Positions 29,910-39,940 of a DNA stretch of 64,000 nt are shown piece by piece. Below the pieces are notes generated by a model that worked only from the letters and a program-made list of their open reading frames with translations, was not told the DNA's origin and did not search any database. Each line of letters begins with the position of its first letter. The stretch's first letter is position 1. Where the stretch lies: positions 6,523,001 through 6,587,000 of the forward strand of contig NZ_CP034444.1 of assembly GCF_003952385.1 (NCBI RefSeq). The letters are read 5' to 3'. Both the position numbers and the translations under genes were made by a program. Source of the stretch: Mesorhizobium sp. M1D.F.Ca.ET.043.01.1.1 (GTDB taxonomy: Bacteria; Pseudomonadota; Alphaproteobacteria; Rhizobiales; Rhizobiaceae).

Positions 29910-32579
29910 ATGAGTGGCGTGAACGACATCCGGTCGACATTCCTCGACTACTTCCGCAAGGAGGGTCACGAGATCGTTGCCTCCAGCCCGCTGGTGCCGC
30001 GCAACGATCCGACGCTGATGTTCACCAACGCCGGCATGGTGCAGTTCAAGAACGTCTTCACCGGCCTGGAGAAGCGGCCCTATTCGCGCGCCTCGACGGC
30101 GCAGAAGAGCGTGCGCGCCGGCGGCAAGCACAATGACCTCGACAATGTCGGCTATACCGCGCGCCATTTGACCTTCTTCGAGATGCTCGGCAATTTCTCG
30201 TTCGGCGACTATTTCAAGGAACGCGCGATTGAGCTTGCCTGGAACCTGATCACCAGGGATTTCGGCCTGCCGAAGGACAAGCTCCTGGTCACCGTCTATC
30301 ACACCGATGACGAGGCGGCCGGCTACTGGAAGAAGATCGCCGGCTTCTCCGACGATCGCATCATCCGCATCCCGACGTCGGACAATTTCTGGGCGATGGG
30401 CGACACCGGACCTTGCGGACCGTGCTCGGAAATCTTCATCGACCGCGGCGAGCATATCTGGGGCGGCCCGCCCGGCAGCCCGGAAGAGGATGGCGACCGG
30501 TTCCTCGAATTCTGGAACCTGGTGTTCATGCAATACGAGCAGGTGACGAAGGACGAGCGAATCGACCTGCCGCGTCCGTCGATCGACACCGGCATGGGCC
30601 TGGAGCGCATGGCGTCCATCCTGCAAGGGGTGGAGAGCGTCTTCGAGACCGACCTGTTCAAGCATCTCATCGACGCCGCGTCCTCCGCGCTCGGGCAGAG
30701 TCCCAATCCGGAGAACGTCGCGTCCTACCGCGTGATCGCGGACCACCTGCGTTCATGTTCCTTCCTGGTGGCTGATGGTGTGCTGCCGTCCAACGAGGGC
30801 CGCGGCTATGTGCTGCGCCGCATCATGCGCCGCGGCATGCGTCATGCGCAGCTGCTCGGCGCGAAAGAGCCGCTGATGTGGCAGCTGGTGCCGGCGCTGG
30901 TGCGCGAGATGGGTCAGGCCTATCCGGAACTGGCGCGCGGCGAAGCGCTGATCACCGAGACGCTGAAGCTCGAGGAGACGCGTTTCCGCAAGACGCTGGT
31001 GCGCGGCCTCGGCCTGCTTTCCGAGGCGACGGAACAGCTCCATGCAGGCGACATGCTGGACGGCGAGACGGCCTTCAAGCTCTACGACACCTATGGCTTC
31101 CCGCTCGACCTGACGCAGGACGCGCTGCGCCAGCGCAGCATCTCTGTCGATCTTGCCGGCTTCACCGATGCGATGGAGCGGCAGAAGGCGGAGGCGCGGG
31201 CGCATTGGGCGGGGTCCGGCGAAGCGGCGACCGAGACGATCTGGTTCCCCATCCGCGAGACGGTGGGCGCGACCGACTTCCTCGGCTACGAAACGGAGGA
31301 GGCGGAAGGCCTGATCCAGGCGCTGGTCAAGGACGGCAAGACCATCGACAGCGCAAGCCAGGGCGACGCGGTGGCCGTGGTCGTCAACCAGACGCCGTTC
31401 TATGGCGAATCCGGCGGCCAGATGGGCGACACCGGCGTGATTTCCGGCGAGGGCTTCTCGGTGGAGGTCTCCGACACGCAGAAGAAGGCCGACGGGCTGT
31501 TCGTGCATCTAGGCAAAGTGACGAGCGGCACCGTCAAGACAGGTGCTACCGTCGAGCTCAAGGTCGACCATGCGCGCCGCTCGAAGCTGCGCGCCAACCA
31601 TTCCGCGACGCATCTCATCCACGAGGCGCTGCGCGAGGTGCTTGGCTCCCATGTCGCGCAGAAGGGCTCGCTGGTCGCGCCCGACCGGCTGCGCTTCGAC
31701 ATTTCGCACAACAAGCCGATCTCGCCGGACGATCTCGAGGATGTCGAGCGCATGGCGAACGAGATCGTGGTGCAGAATAGCCCGGTGACGACGCGCCTGA
31801 TGTCGGTCGACGATGCCATCGCCGAGGGCGCCATGGCGCTGTTCGGCGAGAAGTATGGCGACGAGGTGCGCGTCGTGTCGATGGGCACGGGACTGCATGG
31901 CGCCAAGGCCAACCGTCCCTATTCGGTCGAGCTTTGCGGCGGCACGCATGTCAGGTCGACCGGCGATATCGGGCTGGTGCGCATCCTGTCGGACAGCGCG
32001 GTCGCCGCCGGCGTGCGCCGGATCGAGGCGCTGACCGGCGAGGCGGCGCGCAGGCACCTCGACGAACAGGACAAGCGCCTGAAGGCAGCGGCGGCGGCGT
32101 TGAAGATCTCGCCGGCCGATGTGCCGGCGCGCGTCGAGGCGCTGCTCGATGAGCGCAAGAAGCTCGAAAAGGAATTGAGCGAAGCGCGAAAGAAACTGGC
32201 GCTGGGCGCCGGCACCGCCGTGGCCGATGCTCCGGCCGCCAACGAGACCGTCGCCGGTGTCGGCTTTCTCGGCAAGGCGGTCACGGGTGTCGCGCCGAAG
32301 GATCTGAAGCCGCTGGCCGATGCCGGCAAGAAGACGCTCGGCTCCGGCGTGGTCGTCTTCGTCGGCGCCGGCGAGGACAACAAGGCGAGCGTGGTGGTCG
32401 GCGTCACCGAAGACCTCACCGGCCGTTTCAGCGCCATCGATCTGGTGCGCGTCGCGTCCGCCGCGCTTGGCGGGCAGGGCGGCGGCGGGCGTCCCGACAT
32501 GGCGCAAGCCGGCGGCCCCGACGCCTCCAGAGCCGACGACGCGATCGCGGCGGTGCGGGCGGCGCTCGAAGCCGCCTGA
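29910..32579 (+). CDS. alaS: Alanyl-tRNA synthetase
   Basis: An 889-residue class II synthetase for tRNA-Ala with an editing domain. The N-terminal catalytic core has [17 protein letters not shown] and [31 protein letters not shown]. The editing domain carries [12 protein letters not shown] and ELCGGTHV, which hold the zinc ligands, and the C-terminal oligomerisation and DHHA1-type part includes [12 protein letters not shown]. Length and motifs are normal. The start is ATG at 29910 ([11 protein letters not shown]); upstream frame extension is rejected. The stop is 8 bp before the SDR gene. Confidence 0.98.
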   Translation: MSGVNDIRSTFLDYFRKEGHEIVASSPLVPRNDPTLMFTNAGMVQFKNVFTGLEKRPYSRASTAQKSVRAGGKHNDLDNVGYTARHLTFFEMLGNFSFGDYFKERAIELAWNLITRDFGLPKDKLLVTVYHTDDEAAGYWKKIAGFSDDRIIRIPTSDNFWAMGDTGPCGPCSEIFIDRGEHIWGGPPGSPEEDGDRFLEFWNLVFMQYEQVTKDERIDLPRPSIDTGMGLERMASILQGVESVFETDLFKHLIDAASSALGQSPNPENVASYRVIADHLRSCSFLVADGVLPSNEGRGYVLRRIMRRGMRHAQLLGAKEPLMWQLVPALVREMGQAYPELARGEALITETLKLEETRFRKTLVRGLGLLSEATEQLHAGDMLDGETAFKLYDTYGFPLDLTQDALRQRSISVDLAGFTDAMERQKAEARAHWAGSGEAATETIWFPIRETVGATDFLGYETEEAEGLIQALVKDGKTIDSASQGDAVAVVVNQTPFYGESGGQMGDTGVISGEGFSVEVSDTQKKADGLFVHLGKVTSGTVKTGATVELKVDHARRSKLRANHSATHLIHEALREVLGSHVAQKGSLVAPDRLRFDISHNKPISPDDLEDVERMANEIVVQNSPVTTRLMSVDDAIAEGAMALFGEKYGDEVRVVSMGTGLHGAKANRPYSVELCGGTHVRSTGDIGLVRILSDSAVAAGVRRIEALTGEAARRHLDEQDKRLKAAAAALKISPADVPARVEALLDERKKLEKELSEARKKLALGAGTAVADAPAANETVAGVGFLGKAVTGVAPKDLKPLADAGKKTLGSGVVVFVGAGEDNKASVVVGVTEDLTGRFSAIDLVRVASAALGGQGGGGRPDMAQAGGPDASRADDAIAAVRAALEAA

Positions 32580-32587
32580 GCGAGCGG

Positions 32588-33466
32588 ATGAAGGTCCTTG
32601 TCCTTGGCGGCTATGGACTGATCGGAGAAGCCGTCCTCGGACGCTTGGTCGAGGACGGTCACGACCTTGTCGGGGTCGGTCGTGACGTCCACGATGCGCG
32701 GCGTCGCAAACCGGATGTACGATGGATCGCGGCGGATATGTCGCGACTGCTCGCGGCGGCAGACTGGATGCCCTTGCTTGTCGGCGTGGGGGCCGTGGTG
32801 AACGCCGCTGGCGCTTTGCAGGATGGCCCGCGCGACCATCTGGACGCGATACACCGGCTGTCGATCGCCGCTCTCGTCACTGCTTGCGAACAGGCCGGTG
32901 TACGCCAACTGGTTCAGGTCTCCGCGATCGGCGCAGATCCCGCTTCCGACAACGCGTTCTTTCGAACCAAGGCCGAAGGCGACCGCGCGGTGGCGTCATC
33001 CTCGCTGGAATGGACGATCCTGCGGCCCGGCCTGGTCATCGCGCCGGGCGCTTATGGCGGGACAGCTTTGTTGCGCGCACTGGCCGCGTTTCCGTGGTTC
33101 GTGCCAGCCATCCTTGCGGACCGGCCGATCCAAACAGTACCCATTGCGGAAGTCGCGGAGGCGGTATCGCGTGCCGTCGGGGGCCGTCTGGCGCGTGGGC
33201 AGATCATCGACCTCGTCGAGGAACGGGCCAGACCGCTTGGCGCGGTCCTGCTTGAATTTCGAGCCTGGCTCGGCCTGCCCAAGGCGCGGGTCGTGACGGT
33301 GCCGGCGATTGTCGGGCGGCTCGCCGGCATGGTCGCCGATGGGCTCGGCCTTCTCGGATGGCGATCTCCCTTGCGCAGTGCGGCCCTTGCCGCGCTGGAG
33401 AAGGGCGTCACCGGCAACTCGAACCCTGGGCCGATATCGCTGATCGCCCACCGCAAGCTCTGGTAG
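32588..33466 (+). CDS. NAD(P)-binding SDR/epimerase-like protein, N-terminal part of a disrupted SDR-DoxX fusion
   Basis: A 292-residue frame with the extended-SDR Rossmann motif GGYGLIGEAVLGRL at residues 6-19, followed by AADMSRL and the region VVNAAGALQDGPRD, as in complex I NDUFA9-like and atypical SDRs. The last residues after GVTGNSN (PGPISLIAHRKLW) look unlike the family. In related rhizobial genes this domain continues without a break into a DoxX-like membrane domain. Here a one-base deletion around 33419-33420 appears to shift the frame, because the sequence that should follow is found in the +2 frame. The first 277 or so residues therefore look genuine. Confidence 0.8.
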   Translation: MKVLVLGGYGLIGEAVLGRLVEDGHDLVGVGRDVHDARRRKPDVRWIAADMSRLLAAADWMPLLVGVGAVVNAAGALQDGPRDHLDAIHRLSIAALVTACEQAGVRQLVQVSAIGADPASDNAFFRTKAEGDRAVASSSLEWTILRPGLVIAPGAYGGTALLRALAAFPWFVPAILADRPIQTVPIAEVAEAVSRAVGGRLARGQIIDLVEERARPLGAVLLEFRAWLGLPKARVVTVPAIVGRLAGMVADGLGLLGWRSPLRSAALAALEKGVTGNSNPGPISLIAHRKLW

Positions 33467-33480
33467 CAACGCTGGCAGCC

Positions 33481-33882
33481 ATGCCGGCGCATGCTCAGGA
33501 GCGGTGGTTCGCGCGCCTGTGGCTGCTGAAGCCTGTGGTGTTGGCCGTCTTGTCGTTGTTCTGGCTGTTCTCGGGCGTTGTCGGCCTTGTCCGGCATGAT
33601 GCGGCCCCCGACATTCTCATCTCGCGCGGCCTGCCGGGAACGCTGGCGTTCGGGATGGTTGTTGCCGGAAGTATCGCCGACATCGTCGTCGGCGTCGCGG
33701 TTGTCGCTCGGCCCTTCGCACGATCGGCGCTGATGGCGATGATAGCCATCACCTTGCTCTACCTTGCCGCCGCGGCTGCGCTTGCTCCCGATCTGTGGCT
33801 CGATCCGCTCGGGGCCATCGTCAAGGCCGTGCCTGTGCTTTGCCTCGTCCTGGTGGCTCTGGCGATTTTGGAAGAGCGATGA
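33481..33882 (+). CDS. DoxX-like membrane domain, C-terminal part of the disrupted fusion
   Basis: A 133-residue frame (ATG at 33481, MPAHAQERWFARLWLLKPVVLAV) with four hydrophobic segments, of the DoxX-like/DUF4267 type that follows SDR domains in fused proteins. The frame is open upstream to at least 33421. It may be translated by itself from the ATG or be the severed C terminus of the SDR gene. The ATGA overlap with the DUF2269 gene shows it belongs to the same transcript. The function is unknown. Confidence 0.7.
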   Translation: MPAHAQERWFARLWLLKPVVLAVLSLFWLFSGVVGLVRHDAAPDILISRGLPGTLAFGMVVAGSIADIVVGVAVVARPFARSALMAMIAITLLYLAAAAALAPDLWLDPLGAIVKAVPVLCLVLVALAILEER

Positions 33883-34358
33883 GCCTTTGGGCGGACATAT
33901 TGCGGTGGTTGCACGTGATCGGCGCCACTGTGCTGTTCGGCACTGGCGCCGGCATAGCGTTCTTCATGCTGATGGCGCAGCGGACCGGCAAGCCCGAGAT
34001 CGTCGCTCATGTCGCCGGTACGGTCGTGATTGCCGACGCCATCTTCACGGCAACGGCTGTCGTGTTTCAGCCGATCACCGGCGCGCTGCTGGCGCGCGAG
34101 ATGGGGTGGCCGCTCAGCCAAGGCTGGATCGTGCTTTCGCTGCTGCTCTATGCGGTTGCCGGCGCCTTCTGGCTGCCGGTTGTCTGGATCCAGATGCGCC
34201 TGCGCGATCTCGCGCGGCAGGCTGTACTGCAAAATGCCCCTCTGCCCGAAGAGGAGAGGCGCCTCTTTCGCGTCTGGTTCGCCTTCGGCTTTCCGGCCTT
34301 CGGCGCAGTGCTTGCGATCCTCTGGCTGATGGTGACTCGCCCCGAAATCGGGTTTTAG
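33879..34358 (+). CDS. DUF2269 family membrane protein
   Basis: A 159-residue inner-membrane protein with four hydrophobic segments beginning SLWADILRWLHVIGATVLFGTGAGIAFFML, matching DUF2269. The start overlaps the upstream stop by 4 bp (ATGA), implying coupled translation. The DUF2269 gene accompanies the SDR-DoxX fusion in other genomes as far as I remember, so the three domains probably act together at the membrane in an unknown redox role. Confidence 0.85.
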   Translation: MSLWADILRWLHVIGATVLFGTGAGIAFFMLMAQRTGKPEIVAHVAGTVVIADAIFTATAVVFQPITGALLAREMGWPLSQGWIVLSLLLYAVAGAFWLPVVWIQMRLRDLARQAVLQNAPLPEEERRLFRVWFAFGFPAFGAVLAILWLMVTRPEIGF

Positions 34359-34394
34359 AGCCGGCGGTCACGCTGCAGCCTGCCGTGGGGTGCT

Positions 34395-35021
34395 TCAGCC
34401 TGCCTTCTTCGTCCGGGCAAAGCTCGGGCGTGCGGCGATGCGCGAATACCAGCTCTCGATGTCCGCAAACCGTGCCAGCGTATCGCGCCCTTCCGCGACC
34501 TTGACGAAATAGGCGATGACCGGCGCCGCGTGCAGGTCGGCCAGCGTCAGCTGGTCGCCGAGCAGCCACGGGCCGTTTGCCTTGAGCGACGCCAGCACCT
34601 TGAGCACGGTCTCGGCCTGGCTTAGGCCGCCGGCGATCAGCGCCTCGTCGGGCGCTTCTTTCTCCAGCCGCTCCACGGCAACGTCCCAGACCATGGCGCG
34701 GTAGCCATAGGCGTCGAGCATGCGGGCAATCTGGCCCATCCTCGCACGGCCGCGCGGATCGGCGGGCTGCAGCGCCGGACCGTCGAAGGCCTCGTCGACG
34801 TAGCGTGCGATGGCGCTGGTCTCGAAGAGACGAAAACCGTCATGCTCGAAGGCCGGGATGCGGCCGAACGGGTGGTGCTCGAGATACCAGGCCGGAATGC
34901 CGTCGGCCGAGAAGATGTCGAGCGGGACAAGTTCGTAGTCGACGCCTTTTTCCTCCAGCGTCATCCGTGCGATACGGACATAGACGCTGTAGTCGGCGCC
35001 GTAGAGGATCGGCTTTGCCAT
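34395..35021 (-). CDS. Glutathione S-transferase family protein
   Basis: A 208-residue cytosolic GST-fold protein. The N-terminal thioredoxin-like domain has LYGADYSVYVRIARMTLEEKGVDYE, the conserved cis-Pro region FGRIPAFEHDGFRLFETSAIARYVDE (substrate and glutathione site), and the C-terminal helical domain has LADLHAAPVI. The exact activity (conjugation, isomerisation or structural) cannot be read. It is convergent with the DUF2269 gene and adjacent to an unknown gene on its own strand. Confidence 0.92.
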   Translation of the reverse strand: MAKPILYGADYSVYVRIARMTLEEKGVDYELVPLDIFSADGIPAWYLEHHPFGRIPAFEHDGFRLFETSAIARYVDEAFDGPALQPADPRGRARMGQIARMLDAYGYRAMVWDVAVERLEKEAPDEALIAGGLSQAETVLKVLASLKANGPWLLGDQLTLADLHAAPVIAYFVKVAEGRDTLARFADIESWYSRIAARPSFARTKKAG

Positions 35022-35024
35022 TTG

Positions 35025-35762
35025 CTATTCCTCTTTGTCTTGGCTGTCCCGTATCCAGACACGCAGCGGGCCGGCGGCTTGAAAGCCGCAGGCCAGTGCT
35101 TCATCCAACCCGGCGTCGCGGTCATACGCTACCAGCGCGCGACATCTAGCAAACGCATTGGCTGCTGCCCGCACTGCATCCCGATATGTCGGACTGCCAT
35201 CGGTGGCAAAGACATTTGACAACCCAGTCACCAACTCGGATCTATTGGCTATGCAGCCGGCGGCAAAGCCGTCAGCCGTCCGTCGGCCAAGGATAGCGAT
35301 TGCGGGGTCGGCCAGGACTGCCGCTGGAAAGACACGGCCGTTGGAGGGGCTTGCGCGATCCGCCCAGGCAAATTCCCACATCTCCAAGCTGGCAGCGTCC
35401 TCAACACGCTCCCAACCGGAAGGCGTCCTCGTCGGATGACCTAGGTCCGTCCAGATCCAGCTTGCGTCGAAGAGCTGACTGAACCCGAGCGGTTGGAGAT
35501 CGAGACGGCAGAACCCGTCCTTGACCGAAAAGCTGGTAGCAAGGACGGATGTCAGTCTGGCTATTTCCGCAAGTTGGACCGTTATGGCATCGGCATCCAG
35601 AGTAGCGACATTGGGGTAGTAAGGAGGTGCTTGCCGGTCGCTGGACCAGACGAAGTCGCTCCTCAGATCACTTAGCCCATGCGCCTTGAAAATAGCCTGA
35701 CAGAGATCGGCGTTATTGCCAGCGCAAAGGCGGACCCTTTCGCTGGCAACAATGCTAGGCAC
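35025..35762 (-). CDS. Hypothetical protein with GNAT-like C-terminal region
   Basis: A 245-residue soluble protein ending 3 bp before the GST start on the same strand, so the two are probably cotranscribed. The central and C-terminal parts (AILGRRTADGFAAGCIANRSELVTGLSNVFATD; YRDAVRAAANAFARCRALVAYDRDAGLDEALACGFQAAGPLRVWIRD) resemble a degenerate acetyltransferase with a final GF-x-x-x-G-x-L-R-V-W strand pattern. I do not recognise a named family. The start is near the icd stop (35766) and may be shorter. Confidence 0.65.
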   Translation of the reverse strand: MPSIVASERVRLCAGNNADLCQAIFKAHGLSDLRSDFVWSSDRQAPPYYPNVATLDADAITVQLAEIARLTSVLATSFSVKDGFCRLDLQPLGFSQLFDASWIWTDLGHPTRTPSGWERVEDAASLEMWEFAWADRASPSNGRVFPAAVLADPAIAILGRRTADGFAAGCIANRSELVTGLSNVFATDGSPTYRDAVRAAANAFARCRALVAYDRDAGLDEALACGFQAAGPLRVWIRDSQDKEE

Positions 35763-35765
35763 TTC

Positions 35766-36977
35766 TCACCCCATGGCCTTCTGCAGGTTCTCGTCGATCT
35801 TGTCGAGGAAGCCGGTGGTCGACAGCCAGGGCTGGTCGGGGCCGATCAGCAGCGACAGGTCCTTGGTCATGAAGCCGGCCTCGACGGTCTGGATGCAGAC
35901 CTTTTCCAGCGTCTCGGCGAAGCGCTTGAGCTCAGCATTGTCGTCGAGCTTGGCGCGGTGGGCGAGGCCGCGCGTCCAGGCGAAGATCGAGGCGATCGAG
36001 TTGGTCGAGGTTTCCTCGCCCTTCTGGTGCTGGCGGTAGTGGCGGGTGACGGTGCCGTGCGCGGCTTCCGCTTCCACCGTCTTGCCGTCCGGCGTCATCA
36101 GCACCGAGGTCATCAGGCCGAGCGAGCCGAAGCCTTGCGCCACCGTGTCGGACTGCACGTCGCCGTCATAGTTCTTGCAGGCCCACACATAGCCGCCCGA
36201 CCACTTCAGGCTGGAGGCCACCATGTCGTCGATCAGGCGGTGCTCGTACCAGAGTTTCTTTGCCTTGAACTCGGCCTCGAACTCCTTCTCGTAGACCTCC
36301 TGGAAGATGTCTTTGAAACGGCCGTCATAGGCCTTGAGGATGGTGTTCTTGGTCGACAGGTAGACCGGATAGTTGCGCAGCAGGCCGTAGTTCAGCGAGG
36401 CGCGGGCGAATTCGCGGATCGATTCATCCAGATTGTACATGGCCATGGCGACGCCGGAGGAGGGCGCGTCGAACACGTCGTGCTCGATGACCTGGCCGTC
36501 CTCGCCGACGAACTTGATCGTCAGCTTGCCCTTGCCGGGGAAGCGGAAATCGGTGGCGCGGTATTGATCGCCGAAGGCGTGACGGCCGACGATGATCGGC
36601 TTGGTCCAGCCCGGCACCAGGCGCGGCACGTTCTTCATGATGATCGGCTCGCGAAAGATGGTGCCGCCGAGGATGTTGCGGATGGTGCCGTTCGGCGACT
36701 TCCACATCTTCTTCAACTTGAATTCCTCGACGCGCTGCTCGTCGGGCGTGATCGTCGCGCATTTCACGCCGACGCCGTACTTCTTGATGGCGTTGGCCGA
36801 GTCGATGGTCACCTGGTCGTTGGTGGCGTCGCGGTTCTCGATGCCGAGGTCGAAATAGTCCAGCTTGATGTCGAGATAAGGATGGATCAGCTTGTCCTTG
36901 ATGAACTGCCAGATGATGCGGGTCATCTCGTCGCCGTCGAGTTCGACGACCGGGTTCGCCACCTTGATCTTCGCCAT
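35766..36977 (-). CDS. icd: Isocitrate dehydrogenase, NADP-dependent
   Basis: A 403-residue homodimeric TCA enzyme producing 2-oxoglutarate, CO2 and NADPH. The sequence [34 protein letters not shown] is the subfamily II (eukaryote-like) signature, and IELVADMV-equivalent parts and [17 protein letters not shown] match that group, as is usual in rhizobia. The start is ATG at 36975-36977 ([18 protein letters not shown]). The open frame continues upstream on this strand, antisense to the methyltransferase gene, but has no support. Confidence 0.97.
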   Translation of the reverse strand: MAKIKVANPVVELDGDEMTRIIWQFIKDKLIHPYLDIKLDYFDLGIENRDATNDQVTIDSANAIKKYGVGVKCATITPDEQRVEEFKLKKMWKSPNGTIRNILGGTIFREPIIMKNVPRLVPGWTKPIIVGRHAFGDQYRATDFRFPGKGKLTIKFVGEDGQVIEHDVFDAPSSGVAMAMYNLDESIREFARASLNYGLLRNYPVYLSTKNTILKAYDGRFKDIFQEVYEKEFEAEFKAKKLWYEHRLIDDMVASSLKWSGGYVWACKNYDGDVQSDTVAQGFGSLGLMTSVLMTPDGKTVEAEAAHGTVTRHYRQHQKGEETSTNSIASIFAWTRGLAHRAKLDDNAELKRFAETLEKVCIQTVEAGFMTKDLSLLIGPDQPWLSTTGFLDKIDENLQKAMG

Positions 36978-37184
36978 GGAAAGAATGCCTCGTTGCTGGG
37001 GATCTGTACGGCCTTGCCCGCATGGTTTCGGCCGGGGTTGGGCAGCGTATATCAAAGCCTTTTTGAGCGCGCAAACCGCGATAGGCGCATCGCGGACAGG
37101 TGCTGTGCCTGTGAATGCTTCATTTTCCGGGCCGGATGTGGCAGGGGACGCCGAAACGCCGCAAACTCCGCTTACCGAGAACTC

Positions 37185-38024
37185 ATGCCAACCGCAAACG
37201 AACCCGCCAATCCCGCCGGACCTGCGATCGTCCTCGTCGAGCCACAGCTCGGCGAGAATATCGGCATGGTCGCGCGTGCCATGGCGAATTTCGGCCTTTC
37301 GGAGCTGCGCCTTGTCAATCCGCGCGACGGCTGGCCGAGCGAGAAGGCGCGCGCGGCCGCCAGCCGCGCCGACCATGTCATCGATGCGACAAGGGTGTTC
37401 GACGACCTGCCTTCTGCGGTCGCCGACCTCAATTTCGTCTTCGCCACCACGGCGCGCGAGCGCGACGGCTTCAAGCCGGTGCGCGGCCCGGTGGAGGCGG
37501 GCAGGGCGCTCCGGGCCCGCGTTGAGGCGGGGCTGCGCACGGGGATTCTTTTCGGCCGCGAGCGTTTCGGCCTCTACAATGAAGAGGTCGGCCTCGCCGA
37601 CGAGATCGTCACTTTTCCGGTCGATCCCAGCTTCTCCTCGCTCAACATCGCGCAGGCCGTGCTGTTGATGTCCTATGAATGGATGAAGTCGGGCCTCGCC
37701 GAAGAAACCGCGACCAACTTTTCCGGACCGGAGCTCGTTCCGGCGACCAAGGAACAATTGCACAGCCTGTTCACCTACCTCGAAGGGGCGCTCGAGGCGC
37801 GCGGCTATTTCCGTCCTGAAGAGAAGAAGCCGAAGATGGTCGACAATCTGCGCGCCGTGCTGACGCGGGCGGGTTTTGCCGAGCCGGAGCTCAAGGTGCT
37901 GCGCGGCATCATCTCGTCGCTCGACAGGTTTTCTCCGGCAATGCCGCGAGGCGATGGCTCACCGGGAGACGATCCGAGGCGGCCGCCGGCCGCGCGCGGA
38001 CGACCGGCGGACAAAGAAAGTTAA
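37185..38024 (+). CDS. trmJ: TrmJ-type SPOUT RNA 2'-O-methyltransferase
   Basis: A 279-residue SPOUT methyltransferase, likely modifying position 32 of several tRNAs using S-adenosylmethionine. The family motifs are [46 protein letters not shown] and [19 protein letters not shown] (the knot). The last 40 residues form a Pro/Arg-rich tail. The start is ATG at 37185 (MPTANEPAN). It is divergent from icd across 207 bp with no gene seen. Confidence 0.93.
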   Translation: MPTANEPANPAGPAIVLVEPQLGENIGMVARAMANFGLSELRLVNPRDGWPSEKARAAASRADHVIDATRVFDDLPSAVADLNFVFATTARERDGFKPVRGPVEAGRALRARVEAGLRTGILFGRERFGLYNEEVGLADEIVTFPVDPSFSSLNIAQAVLLMSYEWMKSGLAEETATNFSGPELVPATKEQLHSLFTYLEGALEARGYFRPEEKKPKMVDNLRAVLTRAGFAEPELKVLRGIISSLDRFSPAMPRGDGSPGDDPRRPPAARGRPADKES

Positions 38025-38104
38025 AATCTGTAAGACCCGATCCTCCAAAGTAACCGAATATTATGCGGTTTTGATCCATCGTTATTGAAACGGTGGGGTA
38101 GAAA

Positions 38105-38707
38105 ATGTTCACGTCCAATATTGGCCGTCTGCGTTTCTTCTTCTATTCGCTGGGCCTGTTCATAGCGGAGGCGGTGGCGATCGTGCTCTGCATTGCCGCA
38201 ACGATCGGCTTCGCGGGATTGATCAATTCGATGCCGGGGCCTTCACGGCAAGGTCTGGTCGGCGCCGCGCTTATTGTGTCGCTCATTTTCGTCGCGCTGC
38301 GCGGCAACATCGCCTGGCGCCGCAGCCGCGACGCCAATGGTTCGCGCTGGATCCTTTGGTCCTACATCGTCTTTTCCGCCATCTATGGCTTCCTGCAGGC
38401 CGGCACGCTTTTGGTGATCGATTTCGGCAATCCCGAGAGCGCGCCCGGCGGGCTGAACCTGCTCGGTCTTGCCATATTCGGCCTGTGGTGCACGATCCTG
38501 TGGGCGAAGCCTGTCGCGGGCAGCAATATCAATGAGTTGACCGAGGTTTTCGACTTTGAAGGTTCATCGCCGGCGCCGGTGCCAACGCGCGCTGATCGGA
38601 CCGCCGCAGGCGCATCGGCTCCTCGCAGCGCCGCGCCAGCAGTGCGGCCGGCGCCGCAGCCGTTTGGCCGGCCGCGGCCCGCCGGCTTCGGCAAGCGCGG
38701 GCTCTGA
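38105..38707 (+). CDS. Membrane protein with DUF805-like N terminus and Pro/Ala-rich tail
   Basis: A 200-residue protein with four hydrophobic segments in residues 10-140 (TSNIGRLRFFFYSLGLFIAEAV; ALIVSLIFVALRG; WSYIVFSAIYGFL; LLGLAIFGLWCTILW). The opening NIGRLRFFFYSL and the RRSRDANGSRWILW phrase resemble DUF805. The last 55 residues are rich in Pro, Ala and Arg and probably disordered. The function is unknown. It stands alone between trmJ and murI. Confidence 0.72.
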   Translation: MFTSNIGRLRFFFYSLGLFIAEAVAIVLCIAATIGFAGLINSMPGPSRQGLVGAALIVSLIFVALRGNIAWRRSRDANGSRWILWSYIVFSAIYGFLQAGTLLVIDFGNPESAPGGLNLLGLAIFGLWCTILWAKPVAGSNINELTEVFDFEGSSPAPVPTRADRTAAGASAPRSAAPAVRPAPQPFGRPRPAGFGKRGL

Positions 38708-38812
38708 GCTGACTTGCGCAAAAGCTGCTGGCGTTTGCCACTTCAAGACCATGATCGTTCAGGATAGAAGCGCCGTTGGCCAAATCATGGCTCAGCTTCT
38801 TCCTGTGGTCGC

Positions 38813-39619
38813 ATGACAATGAACGATCGATCAAGCCAGCGCCCGATCCTGATGTTCGATTCCGGCGTCGGCGGCCTGACCGTGCTGCGCGAGGCGCGCG
38901 TGCTGATGCCCGACCGCCGCTTCGTCTATGTCGCGGACGACGCGGCCTTCCCTTATGGCGCTTGGGAGGAACCGGCGCTCAAGGACCATATACTGGCCTT
39001 GTTCGGCAAATTGCTCGACCGCCTCCAGCCGGCGATTTCGGTGATCGCCTGCAACACCGCTTCGACCCTGGTGATCGATGCGCTGCGCGAAAAGTTCCCC
39101 GGACATCCCTTCGTCGGCACCGTGCCGGCGATCAAGCCGGCGGCGGAGCGCACACGTTCCGGCCTTGTGTCGGTGCTGGCGACGCCGGGCACGGTCAAGC
39201 GCCAGTACACGCGCGACCTGATCAGCAAATGGGCGCAGAAATGCCATGTCCGCCTGGTCGGCAGCGACAGGCTTGCCGGACTGGCCGAGATCTACATGCG
39301 CGAGGGCTTTGTCGACGAGGAGGCCGTGCGCGCCGAGATCGCGCCCTGCTTCATGGAGCGCGACGGGCAGCGCACCGACATCGTGGTGCTTGCCTGCACG
39401 CACTATCCGTTCCTGGCCAACCGCATGCGCAAGACGGCGCCCTGGCCGGTCGACTGGATCGATCCGGCGGAAGCGATTGCGCGCCGGGCGATGTCGCTGC
39501 TCGAACCTGTCGGCGCGCCGTGCGGCGAAAGCGAGCCAGACATCGCCGTCTTCACCTCCGGCAAGGCGGATTTCGCCACGCGGCGGCTTATCCAGGGCTT
39601 CGGCTTGACCGCAGGCTAG
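38813..39619 (+). CDS. murI: Glutamate racemase
   Basis: A 268-residue cofactor-independent racemase making D-glutamate for peptidoglycan. The catalytic Cys pair is in VIACNTAS and [10 protein letters not shown]; the N-terminal [13 protein letters not shown] is the substrate phosphate-like loop. PYG in FPYGAWEEP is also conserved. The start is ATG at 38813 ([11 protein letters not shown]), with MNDRSS two codons later equally possible. The nearby genes are unrelated. Confidence 0.95.
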   Translation: MTMNDRSSQRPILMFDSGVGGLTVLREARVLMPDRRFVYVADDAAFPYGAWEEPALKDHILALFGKLLDRLQPAISVIACNTASTLVIDALREKFPGHPFVGTVPAIKPAAERTRSGLVSVLATPGTVKRQYTRDLISKWAQKCHVRLVGSDRLAGLAEIYMREGFVDEEAVRAEIAPCFMERDGQRTDIVVLACTHYPFLANRMRKTAPWPVDWIDPAEAIARRAMSLLEPVGAPCGESEPDIAVFTSGKADFATRRLIQGFGLTAG

Positions 39620-39676
39620 CGTTGGAACTGCCCGCGCCAGAGCCGCGTTTCTCCTTAGAGCAAAGGAGGAACCACC

Positions 39677-39859
39677 ATGCCTGCCACATCGCAAGCCCAG
39701 CAAAAGGCCGCAGGCGCGGCACTTGCGGCCAAGCGCGGCGAGATCAAGAAAAGCGAACTCAAGGGCGCATCGCGCGAAATGTATGAATCGATGAGCGAGG
39801 CGCAACTCGAGGAATTCGCCGAAACCAAGCGCAAGGGCCTGCCCAACAAGAAGTCATGA
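39677..39859 (+). CDS. DUF3008 small protein
   Basis: A 60-residue Ala/Lys/Glu-rich protein (MPATSQAQQKAAGAAL ... ETKRKGLPNKK) of the DUF3008 family, which is common in alphaproteobacteria and has no known function. The start has AAAGGAGGA upstream. The alternating charge suggests a soluble, helical stress-type protein. Confidence 0.88.
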   Translation: MPATSQAQQKAAGAALAAKRGEIKKSELKGASREMYESMSEAQLEEFAETKRKGLPNKKS

Positions 39860-39883
39860 GCGCCAGGTCGGGCCGGCACCGGA

Positions 39884-39914
39884 TACAAAAAGCCCGCAGG
39901 TTGACCGCGGGCTT
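39884..39914 (-). terminator. Rho-independent terminator of the small secreted-protein gene
   Basis: Arms AAGCCCGC (39890-39897) and GCGGGCTT (39907-39914); on the minus strand the stem is followed by TTTTTG (39885-39889), a proper T-tract. It is positioned right after the 39941-40144 gene. Confidence 0.75.
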
Positions 39915-39940
39915 CGGCATTTCTGGCTCAAGCAACCGAC

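Larger units (their letters stand above)
32588..33882 (+). pseudogene. SDR-DoxX fusion gene broken by an apparent one-base deletion
   Basis: The frame of the SDR part (32588) and that of the DoxX part differ by one base. Removing the break joins ...EKGVTGNS with EPWADIADRPPQALVATLAAMPAHAQERWFARL, the linker that precedes the DoxX domain in intact homologues as I recall them. The likely site is AAC-TC(G)-GAA near 33416-33421. It is either a real recent mutation or a sequencing error; both products would otherwise be well preserved and there is no other decay. Confidence 0.6.

Noticed and set aside
35679..37184. Plus-strand open frame of 781 residues fused to trmJ
   Set aside because: The first two-thirds are antisense to icd; only the part from ATG 37185 matches the methyltransferase.
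36978..37763. Upstream in-frame extension of icd to 665 residues
   Set aside because: It runs antisense through the TrmJ gene; the icd family starts at [15 protein letters not shown] and length 403 is normal.
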